Shown one piece after another: positions 1-6,459 of a stretch of DNA of 8,005 bases. The position numbers and the translations under genes are program-made. How positions within the stretch are numbered: position 1 is the stretch's first letter; each line of letters starts with the position of its first letter. The notes under the pieces were generated by a model that made no database searches, was not told the DNA's origin, and worked only from the letters and a program-made list of their open reading frames with translations. The stretch is from Sphaerochaetaceae bacterium (lineage in GTDB: Bacteria > Spirochaetota > Spirochaetia > Sphaerochaetales > Sphaerochaetaceae): the NCBI GenBank assembly GCA_024405065.1, contig JAKSPF010000054.1:1-8005 (forward strand). The letters are read 5' to 3'.

Positions 1-104
1 TTCTCACGTCTGGCAGCATAATTTTTACCAAGACCGAAGCCGGTATTACCGGACAGAGTGAGGTTTCTCTCTGCGTATCAATTCAACAGATTAGAGCTCA
101 TCAT
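1..104. other. Flanking segment with no assignable gene
   Basis: No complete gene fits here. On the minus strand an ATGATG follows the acyltransferase stop codon directly (TAA at 107-105, ATG at 104-102), but this frame meets TGA at 80-78 after eight codons. The same frame then stays open to the left edge, reading YAERNLTLSGNTGFGLGKN and onward, with no ATG, GTG or TTG start. On the plus strand, frame 1 ends at a TAA at 19-21 and could be the last codons of a convergent gene. A perfect 13-base palindrome (CCGGTATTACCGG) lies at 40-52. It sits inside a longer weak pairing of 3-12 with 54-62, which has one bulged base. No T-run follows in either direction, so it is not called a terminator. Confidence 0.4.
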
Positions 105-1286
105 TTAATCCCGTTCGCTTATTGCTCTTGATATGAGATGCCACTTCATGCTTTCAAGTCCGTTTGACGGATAAAAAGCTCTGCAGTGTCCGAAGCGGTA
201 CGGTAATTCAAAGTGAATTCCTTTTTTCAGTGTAGCAAGAAAAACCTGAGCAAGATCATCATGTTCCTCAATTTCCTTTCCTTCAAATGTTCCGTTGTAT
301 GTCCATCCGTTATGATCAAGGGTCATTGTTCCGTGACCGACTTTCACATAGTTGTTTATTCCCGGTTTGTCTATTGCATAATCCACTTCTGCCTGCATTG
401 AGAAGTCCGGTTTTTCCCATTCTTTTTTGATGCGTGAATACTGCCAGTCATACCACTGGATGTAATTGTTGAAATATCTTTTTTTTGTGCTCCATCTGAA
501 GCGAAAATCCGAACCCAAATGTGCTTTTGCACCGCATTTTGTACATTCAACGGTGTTTCCGTAAGTTTTCAGCGTAAACTCACTGTCGCAGACGGGGCAT
601 TTATAGAACATTGTTTCAAATCCTTCTGCAAGATCTGTACCTTTTATGTGAATATTGTTTTGTTTCTGGTAGTCAAACTCATTGTATGTGAGTGCTTCAA
701 TGGTTTTTTTCAGTATGGTGTCCGGTTTAAGTGACTTTGTCTGTTCTGCCGTGAACAGCAGGTGTGTATCTATGCTTACAAAATCACGGTGCAGATGTGC
801 CGACCACTTTGCGTTGCCAAGTCCGGCACCCTGTATTTTTGATGCATACACCGGTACTTTGAAGTATTTTATCAACTTTGCCGTGGCGGGTGAAATATAC
901 CCGAGTTTACCGTTTGCATAGACGGTTCCTTCCGGTGCCATGTAGACTATTCCGTTTTCTTTTTCAAGGATGTATTTCATCTTTTTTATTGCATCCAGAT
1001 CTGTAGCAAACTGCAGTTTGGGTATGCATCTGAACATTTTCAGAATCTTTCCGAGAAATCTGAACGTGAAGAAGTGATAGGTTACAAGAAAGGAAATTCC
1101 GCGTGGCCAACACGTTGCCGATACGAACATATAGTCCTCATTTGATGTATGATTGGCAAGAATCAGTGCCGGACCATGTACTTTGTCTCCTGAAACTTTC
1201 AGCCTGTGCACAAAGCGGTTACGTATCTGAACAAAAGTGGACCCGATTGCAAAAAGAACCGGATTGGGTTTTTTCTGAACTGTCAT
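105..1286 (-). CDS. PlsC-like acyltransferase with C-terminal zinc ribbon
   Basis: Probable membrane-associated 1-acyl-glycerol-3-phosphate (lysophospholipid) acyltransferase, which would transfer an acyl chain to a lysophospholipid in phospholipid synthesis. The acyltransferase core spans about residues 25-200. It shows the catalytic HX4D motif in NHTSNED (H46, D51), the substrate-binding EGT (119-121) within APEGT, and the VPV segment near 144. The protein is 393 residues, longer than the usual 200-250 of plain PlsC. After the core comes a four-cysteine zinc ribbon, CPVC (C230, C233) and CTKC (C248, C251). A region at about 317-388 (GHGTMTLDHNGWTYNG, later a KWHL end) resembles the PH-like tail seen in some bacterial acyltransferases; that assignment is tentative. 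The start at 1286 is the first ATG after an in-frame TGA, but no Shine-Dalgarno is visible before it, unlike the other genes here. It is separated from the upstream lipoprotein operon by a terminator. The acceptor lipid and acyl donor cannot be deduced. Confidence 0.88.
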   Translation of the reverse strand: MTVQKKPNPVLFAIGSTFVQIRNRFVHRLKVSGDKVHGPALILANHTSNEDYMFVSATCWPRGISFLVTYHFFTFRFLGKILKMFRCIPKLQFATDLDAIKKMKYILEKENGIVYMAPEGTVYANGKLGYISPATAKLIKYFKVPVYASKIQGAGLGNAKWSAHLHRDFVSIDTHLLFTAEQTKSLKPDTILKKTIEALTYNEFDYQKQNNIHIKGTDLAEGFETMFYKCPVCDSEFTLKTYGNTVECTKCGAKAHLGSDFRFRWSTKKRYFNNYIQWYDWQYSRIKKEWEKPDFSMQAEVDYAIDKPGINNYVKVGHGTMTLDHNGWTYNGTFEGKEIEEHDDLAQVFLATLKKGIHFELPYRFGHCRAFYPSNGLESMKWHLISRAISERD

Positions 1287-1419
1287 ACGCGAACTATATC
1301 ATAAAAAGTGAGGTTACAAAACTTTATAACTTGCAATTGGCTCTAAAAACCATCAGGATGTTCTTTAAATTCACACCTGATTTATTAAAGTCCGTTTTGC
1401 AAGTTTATCTGAAGAGTTG

Positions 1420-1460
1420 AAAAAAAGCCGTTTCCTCACTTTTTGTGGTGAAGAAACGGC
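1420..1460 (-). terminator. Rho-independent terminator of the lipoprotein operon
   Basis: The arms GCCGTTTC (1427-1434) and GAAACGGC (1453-1460) pair perfectly over 8 bp. After one mismatch, 4 more inner pairs (1436-1439 with 1448-1451) close an 8-base loop. Read on the minus strand, the stem is followed by seven T residues (complement of 1420-1426). It begins 26 bases after the stop codon of the large lipoprotein, so it should end that operon and insulate the acyltransferase gene. A-rich sequence directly on the other side of the stem is absent, so it looks unidirectional. Confidence 0.9.
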
Positions 1461-1485
1461 AAGTATAAACCTGTAACCGAAAGGA

Positions 1486-4080
1486 TTACTCAACAGTTGT
1501 CGGAGAAACAATCCAGTTGGCATTTTCCTGTCTTGTACTGTGTCCGGCAGAAACCCATGTTGAAGGGTCAATACTGAATGTACCACCCTTTATGTTAAGT
1601 TGTGCATAGGGAGCGGCTATTCCGTTTTGAGTGACGTAGATGTTGCCACCGAATATTCCTCCGTTAACATTCATTACGGAAGTTTTTCCTCCGTGAGCTG
1701 CAGCAAAAGAATCGTATTTGGCAACACAAGTGTCAAATTCAGCCATCTGTTTTGCAGTAAGACTACTTCTTTTTGCGCGTATTGCATCGTTGTCAAGGTA
1801 TGCATTGTTCTCTTTAAGAGCCATATCAAAACTGAGTTCTTCATTGAGATACGATGCCAAAGAAGCTCCGTCAACATGAATTGACTGCAGGGAATTTGCG
1901 TAATATGTGCCTCCGTCAATATTGATGATTCCACCTGAGTCATATATGTAGAGTGCATAGACACCATCTGCATTTGTTTCAGGAATTTCCAAAGAAATAT
2001 TCGTATCATGAATATTAACCGTGCCGAGAGCACAGACTGCAATACACGATGACATGAATTTCTTATTTGCAAGTTTTGACTGATTGAAAGTACAGGAATA
2101 AATATCAACAGTACCGTAACCTGCCTCAAGACCTGCTCCGTAGACCGAATTAACAGTGCAGTTTCTCATCTCTATTGAATTATAACTCTCCAACTTTATT
2201 GCATTTCCCCATCCGTCATTGTTGAAAAGGTTAAGGTTTTCAAGCACACAGTCTCCGCCGCTTACTCTTATGCAACCGCCGGTTCTCGTTGAACTCCACG
2301 GACCTCCATATGTGGGATTGTCATTGGGCTGTCCGTTAAGATAACTTCTCCCGTCTATGGTACCGTTTTTCACTGTAAGCATTCCTGACGTTACCTTTAT
2401 TGCCCTTCCGCCGTCAACAGCTGAAATTGAACCGGTTACCTTAAGAGTTTTTGAGTTAAGATCCAATGTGGCTGAAATATCCTTGTTGAACAAAAGTCCG
2501 GAATTTCTTGTCACATTTTTTGTGAGTCTGATGGTCTGTCCATCGGCAACCTCACTGAAAGCCGTATCAAGATTTGTGAAGACTCTGTTTGTTTCAAGAA
2601 TCTTTGCTTCGGTGTCTGCTGTGACATAGAAATCAGAGAAATGATCTGTCATAAAGACCAGAAGTCCTGTAGAAGGAACATATCCCGTCTTACCGTAGCT
2701 TGAGTAGAGAGAAGCTTCTTCGGCAAACGTTGTAATGCTGTTTCCTGTTTTTTCGTAAACCGGCGGAGAAGCATTTGTTCCGTTGTATTTCACATTGACA
2801 TTTTCAAGATTCGTATCAATGTAGGTTCTGACCTGTACATACTGATTGTTGAACGAGGTAATGCCTTTTTCAACTACGGATGAAGAATCATTTGATGCTA
2901 CTATTTGAGTCAATATCAGTTCCAGACCGGCAACGACTGCCTTCGTGTCAGATGTTACGGAGAATTTTCCGGTTGCAATCTGTTGAGGCATGGCTATAAC
3001 CTGCAGTGTATACTGAGTGTTGAAAGCAGAATCAAGAGCACCGGCAGGGAATGAAACAACAGTTTTGTCACTTGAAAGCGCATTTGCCTTGGGCACTGCA
3101 TTGGCCTCTATGGTACTGCCTGATTGAACAGCCTCAAAAATTTTTACATCCTGCTCTGCAACAGTGAAATAATTTTCGTAACTGAGACCTTCAATGAGAT
3201 CTCCGCTTATGACAGTTGTAAGTCCTCCCATTACCTTGAACGTAAGTCTCTGACTCTGCAATTCGTAGACATCATCACCAGAGGTTTTTACTGCAAATAC
3301 TACAGAATATATACCTGTGGGAATATTCTCACTGCTGTTAAGCTTAAGGTATCTGTCTGTGGACAGGTAATAAGCTCCATCTGACTCTGTAAGTTCTTTA
3401 GAAGCAAATTTGACTTCCGTGTCAGTTGTACTTCCGGATACTCTGGCAGTTCCGCTTGCTTCAAGGAAAAGTGTACCGTTTCCTGCCCCATTCTGGTACG
3501 AGTAGTGCAGATTATCTGCCAGCACGATTTTTCCTGTGTTGCCCTGTGGGGAAACAGTAACCGGAATGTAGTTTGTCTGATTTCTTCTGAGAACTACATT
3601 GTTGATATTTCCCGCATAAACGACATTTTCAGTCGGAATCAGGTAATACGTAATTTCCGTATTTGAGCCGTCATGCATTTCAGAATACTCACCGGCTGAT
3701 ACCAGTGTTTCTGAAGTTGCAAAAACTCTGATATTCCATTTGCCCTCGGAAAAAGGTCCTATTTTCCCCGACAGACCTTTGTGATATGTGGTATCACCGG
3801 GAACTTTGAGAACAACTAAAGTTTCAACGTTGTCAATAGCTGTTTTTGTTTGTCCGGTTAAGCCGTATGAGTCAGCTTTTTCTGCCGAGTAATACCAGTA
3901 CAGCTGGTTGTAAGCCTGATATCCACTGTAAGACTGATTAAGATCTCTTGCTGCGGAATTGTCAAAGCTTGCATAAGCAAGTGCAGTTGAATTTTCAATA
4001 TTGCTTTCAGCCATATTGCATGAAAACAATAAAACCGACACAACAGGTAAAAAAACCAACAAAAGTAATTTGTTTTTCAT
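1486..4080 (-). CDS. Large surface lipoprotein with beta-helix region
   Basis: Predicted exported lipoprotein of 864 residues; exact function unknown. Residues 1-20 form a lipoprotein signal peptide (KNK, a hydrophobic core, then LFSC with the lipidated Cys at 21). Residues 22-490 are mostly predicted beta and may be Ig-like modules. They end in TDHFSDFYV (478-486), which resembles the 'HFS-x-F' close of modules found in gut and oral bacterial surface proteins. From about 500 a right-handed parallel beta-helix is likely: ADGQTIRLTKNVT, LDLNSKTLKV, LTVKNGTIDG, CVLENLNLFNN and IEMRNCTVNS recur at rung-like intervals to about 730. The C-terminus carries three 'GG-x-[FY]' motifs (INIDGGTYY, MNVNGGIFGG, LNIKGGTFS), the last followed by DPSTWV. 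No catalytic signature of a pectate lyase was recognised, so an adhesin or glycan-contacting role is only a guess. It is the second gene of an operon, 18 bases after the smaller lipoprotein, with a strong ribosome binding site and a terminator downstream. Confidence 0.85.
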   Translation of the reverse strand: MKNKLLLLVFLPVVSVLLFSCNMAESNIENSTALAYASFDNSAARDLNQSYSGYQAYNQLYWYYSAEKADSYGLTGQTKTAIDNVETLVVLKVPGDTTYHKGLSGKIGPFSEGKWNIRVFATSETLVSAGEYSEMHDGSNTEITYYLIPTENVVYAGNINNVVLRRNQTNYIPVTVSPQGNTGKIVLADNLHYSYQNGAGNGTLFLEASGTARVSGSTTDTEVKFASKELTESDGAYYLSTDRYLKLNSSENIPTGIYSVVFAVKTSGDDVYELQSQRLTFKVMGGLTTVISGDLIEGLSYENYFTVAEQDVKIFEAVQSGSTIEANAVPKANALSSDKTVVSFPAGALDSAFNTQYTLQVIAMPQQIATGKFSVTSDTKAVVAGLELILTQIVASNDSSSVVEKGITSFNNQYVQVRTYIDTNLENVNVKYNGTNASPPVYEKTGNSITTFAEEASLYSSYGKTGYVPSTGLLVFMTDHFSDFYVTADTEAKILETNRVFTNLDTAFSEVADGQTIRLTKNVTRNSGLLFNKDISATLDLNSKTLKVTGSISAVDGGRAIKVTSGMLTVKNGTIDGRSYLNGQPNDNPTYGGPWSSTRTGGCIRVSGGDCVLENLNLFNNDGWGNAIKLESYNSIEMRNCTVNSVYGAGLEAGYGTVDIYSCTFNQSKLANKKFMSSCIAVCALGTVNIHDTNISLEIPETNADGVYALYIYDSGGIINIDGGTYYANSLQSIHVDGASLASYLNEELSFDMALKENNAYLDNDAIRAKRSSLTAKQMAEFDTCVAKYDSFAAAHGGKTSVMNVNGGIFGGNIYVTQNGIAAPYAQLNIKGGTFSIDPSTWVSAGHSTRQENANWIVSPTTVE

Positions 4081-4086
4081 TTTTTT

Positions 4087-4095
4087 ACTCCTCCT
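4087..4095 (-). promoter_or_regulatory. Ribosome binding site of the large lipoprotein
   Basis: The minus strand reads AGGAGGAGT, six bases before the ATG at 4080. This is a near-perfect Shine-Dalgarno and fixes the start codon. It lies in the 18-base gap after the stop of the upstream lipoprotein gene, supporting co-transcription with independent, efficient translation. Confidence 0.85.
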
Positions 4096-4098
4096 ATT

Positions 4099-4845
4099 TT
4101 AACGGGAAATCTGTACTGTGCAGACTTCCTGTATTTTTCCTTTTCTGTCAGAATATTTGCAGTAAATAAAGTAAGTTCCGTCATCTTTTACGTCGCATGA
4201 AAACATAAATGGCTCGGAGCCTCTCAGCTCAGTAATTTCCGTACCTGCAATAAACCATGAACAATCACAGTTGCTGAAAAGATTTGCAATTTCCTTGTTT
4301 ATGGAAATAATCCAGGAATTTGAGTACGGAGCTGTACGTACGGCAGTGATTCCGTCAGATACCGAGATATCAAAAGCACCGTTATTACTCTGCGTACGAT
4401 TTGAATATTCCATGTCACAAACAGAGCAGCATGATTTCATCATCAGTGTTCTGGCAGCAGAATCGGCAATGAAAACAACTTCAAAACTGTGGGGAGCAGA
4501 ATTTACATGCTCATGGCATCTTGAACACTCCAGCCAATGACAGTTGTTGTCACTGTTGTACGTTGATACACAAGTGTCATGTCCCAGTGCCTCGGTAGTA
4601 AGGTCTTCAAATGCGGTTGTATATTCAGTTGCTTCCTTATTCAGGAAGAACAGCTCAGGACAAGATTTTTTAGTCCAGTACTGTCTGATTCCATGACCGG
4701 TGCAAGTAGCAACAACAGGCGGGTGATATACAATATCGTCTTTTGACAACGGGCTGTTTGCATCAGAGCAGCAACAGTATTCATGGCAGGAAACGGTCAT
4801 GAATACTGCAAAGATAAGTATGATCATCAAAGCCCGATTGTTCAT
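4099..4845 (-). CDS. Cysteine-rich surface lipoprotein with Ig-like end
   Basis: Predicted 248-residue exported lipoprotein of unknown function, first gene of the operon. The reading frame is open further upstream to 4962, but the start at 4845 is chosen because it has AGGAGGT five bases before it and puts a signal peptide at the N-terminus (hydrophobic core to TVSC, Cys20). Three more cysteines follow at once (CCC, 24-26). Residues 48-90 (TCTGHG, YWTKKSCPELFF, then ALGHD) and 101-120 (CHWLECSRC, APHSF) resemble the short cysteine repeats of the 'YW-C-x-x-C-G ... ALGHD' and 'HW-x-C-x-x-C-G ... H-[ST]-F' type often found in host-associated bacterial surface proteins. A third Cys pair is CCSVC (139-143). 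Residues 158-248 look like one Ig-like or PKD-like module (SWFIAGTEI, then DDGTYFIYCKY). It probably works beside the 864-residue lipoprotein. The small Cys repeats may bind metal or form disulfides; the sequence does not say which. Confidence 0.8.
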   Translation of the reverse strand: MNNRALMIILIFAVFMTVSCHEYCCCSDANSPLSKDDIVYHPPVVATCTGHGIRQYWTKKSCPELFFLNKEATEYTTAFEDLTTEALGHDTCVSTYNSDNNCHWLECSRCHEHVNSAPHSFEVVFIADSAARTLMMKSCCSVCDMEYSNRTQSNNGAFDISVSDGITAVRTAPYSNSWIISINKEIANLFSNCDCSWFIAGTEITELRGSEPFMFSCDVKDDGTYFIYCKYSDRKGKIQEVCTVQISR

Positions 4846-4850
4846 TTCAA

Positions 4851-4857
4851 ACCTCCT
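4851..4857 (-). promoter_or_regulatory. Ribosome binding site that sets the small lipoprotein start
   Basis: AGGAGGT on the minus strand lies five bases before the ATG at 4845. It decides between this start and the longer open frame that reaches 4962, which has no comparable site and would bury the signal peptide 39 residues inside the protein. Confidence 0.85.
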
Positions 4858-4874
4858 GTTTACTGAAAGATGAT

Positions 4875-4905
4875 TTTGTAAAACGCAGAAACAATGATTT
4901 GACAA
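4875..4905 (-). promoter_or_regulatory. Candidate promoter of the lipoprotein operon
   Basis: The minus strand carries a good -35 hexamer, TTGTCA (4905-4900). The -10 is less clear: TTTACA (4882-4877) at 17-base spacing or TACAAA (4880-4875) at 19-base spacing. Either would give a short leader of about 25 bases that contains the ribosome binding site. The -35 sits in the loop of the 4878-4926 inverted repeat, and the left arm of that repeat covers the spacer and reaches the -10. A weak -10 would fit a promoter that needs an activator, but this is inference. Confidence 0.4.
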
Positions 4906-4926
4906 ACACTGTTTCTGTGCGTTTAC
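4878..4926. repeat. Imperfect inverted repeat over the lipoprotein promoter
   Basis: The left arm GTAAAACGCAGAAACA (4878-4893) and the complement of the right arm, GTAAACGCACAGAAACA (4910-4926), are the same except for one extra A on the left and an extra CA on the right. The arms are separated by 16 bases, which include the TTGTCA -35 hexamer. This places both half-sites on either side of the -35 and makes the element a likely operator for a dimeric regulator. The obvious candidate is the regulator encoded at 5083-6261. Confidence 0.55.
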
Positions 4927-4944
4927 GATTACGAAATTAAGCAA

Positions 4945-5005
4945 TCCCGATTTTCCGGACAAGTGGGCAAATTTTGGTTTTTTCCCTCAAAAAAATCGGG
5001 AAAAA
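4945..5005. repeat. Two overlapping inverted repeats sharing one arm
   Basis: TCCCGATTTT (4945-4954) pairs perfectly with AAAATCGGGA (4992-5001). TTTTTCCC (4979-4986) pairs perfectly with GGGAAAAA (4998-5005). Both use the segment around 4998-5001, so the two pairings exclude each other. Neither is followed by a T-run on either strand, so they do not look like terminators. They lie midway between the two predicted divergent promoters, so they are more likely to act as DNA sites than as RNA leaders. Some of the match comes from simple A- and T-runs. Confidence 0.4.
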
Positions 5006-5013
5006 GCCTCTGT

Positions 5014-5043
5014 TTTACGGTATATTTGCCGCAAATATGTAAT
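5014..5043 (+). promoter_or_regulatory. Candidate promoter of the two-HTH regulator
   Basis: TTTACG (5014-5019) resembles a -35 (4 of 6) and TGTAAT (5038-5043) a -10 (5 of 6), with an 18-base spacer. Transcription would begin near 5050, giving a leader of about 33 bases with the ribosome binding site at 5072-5076. The spacer is almost filled by the perfect palindrome at 5022-5038. Confidence 0.45.
5022..5038. promoter_or_regulatory. Perfect 17-base palindrome, candidate operator
   Basis: ATATTTGC and GCAAATAT flank a single central C, giving eight perfect base pairs of dyad symmetry. The site lies between the predicted -35 and -10 of the regulator gene, where a bound dimer would block RNA polymerase. 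This suggests autorepression by the regulator. No second full copy was found elsewhere in the window. Confidence 0.6.
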
Positions 5044-5082
5044 AGATATTATTTTTGTTCTGTTCTCATTCAGGAGTAGCCG

Positions 5083-6261
5083 ATGGAATACATTGATATA
5101 AAAACAGCATCTGAAAAATGGAATCTCGGAAAAAGAAGGATCAACACCCTCATTCAGAAAGACAGAATTCAGGGGACAATAAAGATAGGTAACAAGTGGC
5201 TTATTCCAAAGGAAGCAGAACGACCTTTGCCCTTTACGAAAGGGAATAAGAACAACAGCTACAGGTATCTTTTCCCTTTGTACTTTCTGTATATAACGAA
5301 AGAGGACGAGAATATTTTGAATCATGATGAACAGGAACTCTATACAGCTCAAAAACAGTTTCTTGCCGGTAATACTGATGATGCTTCCGGAACTCTTAAT
5401 GAAATTCTGGATCATTCAGAGAATATCTATGTAAGAATCGGTGCGATGTTTATCAATTTTTTTGTTTGTATTATCAGACAGGAAAATGACAAGTCCATTG
5501 AAATGTTCAACAAGCTGGAGAATGTTCTTTCCGAAGATTTTCCTCACAGAAGAGATTTTGATTATTTAATGCTTGAGCTTTACAGATATACAAAGGGGGA
5601 TATCTTTGTTCTCAACAACTATCATATTGATTTCAATTATGAATACGGTCCGCACTTGTATCTCAAGCTTTCTGTTCTTTCATCAGCCATAGAACTTATT
5701 AAAGCCATGCTACCTGACAGAGGTCCTTGTAATTTGGACTACTATGAAATTTCCTGCAGAGCATACGAATGTCACGGGTATGATTATGTCGCTGTTCAGA
5801 TGCATCTGTATATGGCTTGTACCTATTACCTTTATGCCAGACATAAAGACGGTGACAGACATCTTCGTAATGCTGTTGAGATTTCGGAAAAACTGGGATG
5901 TGTGATTTATCTTGCAGATTTCTACAAATACGTATCGGATAGGATGGATGATTTTCTCAAAAAATCTGATCCGGATTTTGTTGAAGCTGTTCACAGAACA
6001 AGCCAGAATATTCTTTCAGGTTTCAACAATTTTCTTAAGTTTATGAACAAGGAAAATTTATATTCCTGTTTTAAGAGAAGTGACTACAAAATTCTCGGTC
6101 TTGTCATCAACAATTATTCCAACAAGGAGATTGCATATAAACTGAATGTATCTGAAAAAACTGTTGAAAGACTGTTGAATCAGCTTTATGAAAAAACAGG
6201 AGTCAACACAAAAAAGGGACTCAAGGAAATATTTATGACCAAGAAGACACTTGCAATATGA
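5083..6261 (+). CDS. Transcription regulator with two HTH domains (LuxR-type C-terminus)
   Basis: Cytoplasmic DNA-binding regulator of 392 residues; its signal and targets are not identified. Residues 1-48 form an excisionase/MerR-like winged helix of the kind written IKEAAEKWGIS..RRV..L...RI.GA.K.G..W.IP: here IKTASEKWNLGKRRINTLI, then DRIQGTIKIGNKWLIPKEA. The middle, about 75-310, is alpha-helical and TPR-like, probably for sensing or dimerisation. The C-terminus, about 330-385, is a LuxR/GerE helix-turn-helix (YSNKEIAYKLNVSEKTVER, ending EKTGVNTKKGL). The usual LTxRE entry of that domain is replaced by KRSDYKIL. The start is supported by AGGAG at 5072-5076, six bases upstream. The gene diverges from the lipoprotein operon across 237 bases rich in palindromes, so control of that operon and of itself is likely. 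No receiver domain, autoinducer-binding domain or P-loop is present. Confidence 0.85.
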   Translation: MEYIDIKTASEKWNLGKRRINTLIQKDRIQGTIKIGNKWLIPKEAERPLPFTKGNKNNSYRYLFPLYFLYITKEDENILNHDEQELYTAQKQFLAGNTDDASGTLNEILDHSENIYVRIGAMFINFFVCIIRQENDKSIEMFNKLENVLSEDFPHRRDFDYLMLELYRYTKGDIFVLNNYHIDFNYEYGPHLYLKLSVLSSAIELIKAMLPDRGPCNLDYYEISCRAYECHGYDYVAVQMHLYMACTYYLYARHKDGDRHLRNAVEISEKLGCVIYLADFYKYVSDRMDDFLKKSDPDFVEAVHRTSQNILSGFNNFLKFMNKENLYSCFKRSDYKILGLVINNYSNKEIAYKLNVSEKTVERLLNQLYEKTGVNTKKGLKEIFMTKKTLAI

Positions 6262-6459
6262 ACGACAGATTTTTGCTCTGAATCCGGTATGCGTTTTGAA
6301 ATGAACTGAAAACTGAAAGCGGTTGAAAATTAAAAAAAAAAGCGTCAGGATTTACAAAAGAGTTTTGAGAGTTTCTCTTCGGTACTCGTAGCTCGGGAAG
6401 CTGTTTCCGCTGTTGCTCTGATTATTAGAAGACTTTTAGGAATAAGGAGTATGAAATCA
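6262..6459 (+). other. Gap between regulator and metallophosphatase
   Basis: No gene was found here. The stretch contains a run of ten A residues (6332-6341) and a small hairpin, CGGGAA/TTTCCG with a four-base loop (6394-6409, one G-T pair), not followed by a T-run. No terminator for the regulator and no convincing promoter were seen, so read-through from the regulator into the next gene is possible. AAGGAG at 6444-6449 is the likely ribosome binding site of the downstream gene. Confidence 0.5.

Noticed and set aside
78..80. TGA read as selenocysteine or as a sense codon
   Set aside because: The regulator gene ends naturally with TGA and other genes use TGG for Trp normally; no selenocysteine element is visible, so standard decoding is assumed.
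1103..1420. Plus-strand open frame of 105 codons
   Set aside because: Antisense to the acyltransferase N-terminus and running into the terminator; no ribosome binding site or recognisable protein features.
1674..2129. Minus-strand open frame of 151 codons
   Set aside because: Lies wholly inside the large lipoprotein gene in another frame; composition is not protein-like.
4846..4962. Upstream extension of the small lipoprotein to an ATG at 4962 (39 more residues)
   Set aside because: No ribosome binding site at 4962, the signal peptide would be internal, and the extension would cover the predicted promoter and inverted repeat.
4979..5005. TTTTTCCC/GGGAAAAA as an intrinsic terminator
   Set aside because: No T-run after the stem on either strand, and it lies upstream of both predicted promoters.
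6394..6409. Hairpin CGGGAA/TTTCCG as a terminator or riboswitch
   Set aside because: Only six pairs including one G-T, no T-run after it, and no recognised riboswitch core nearby.
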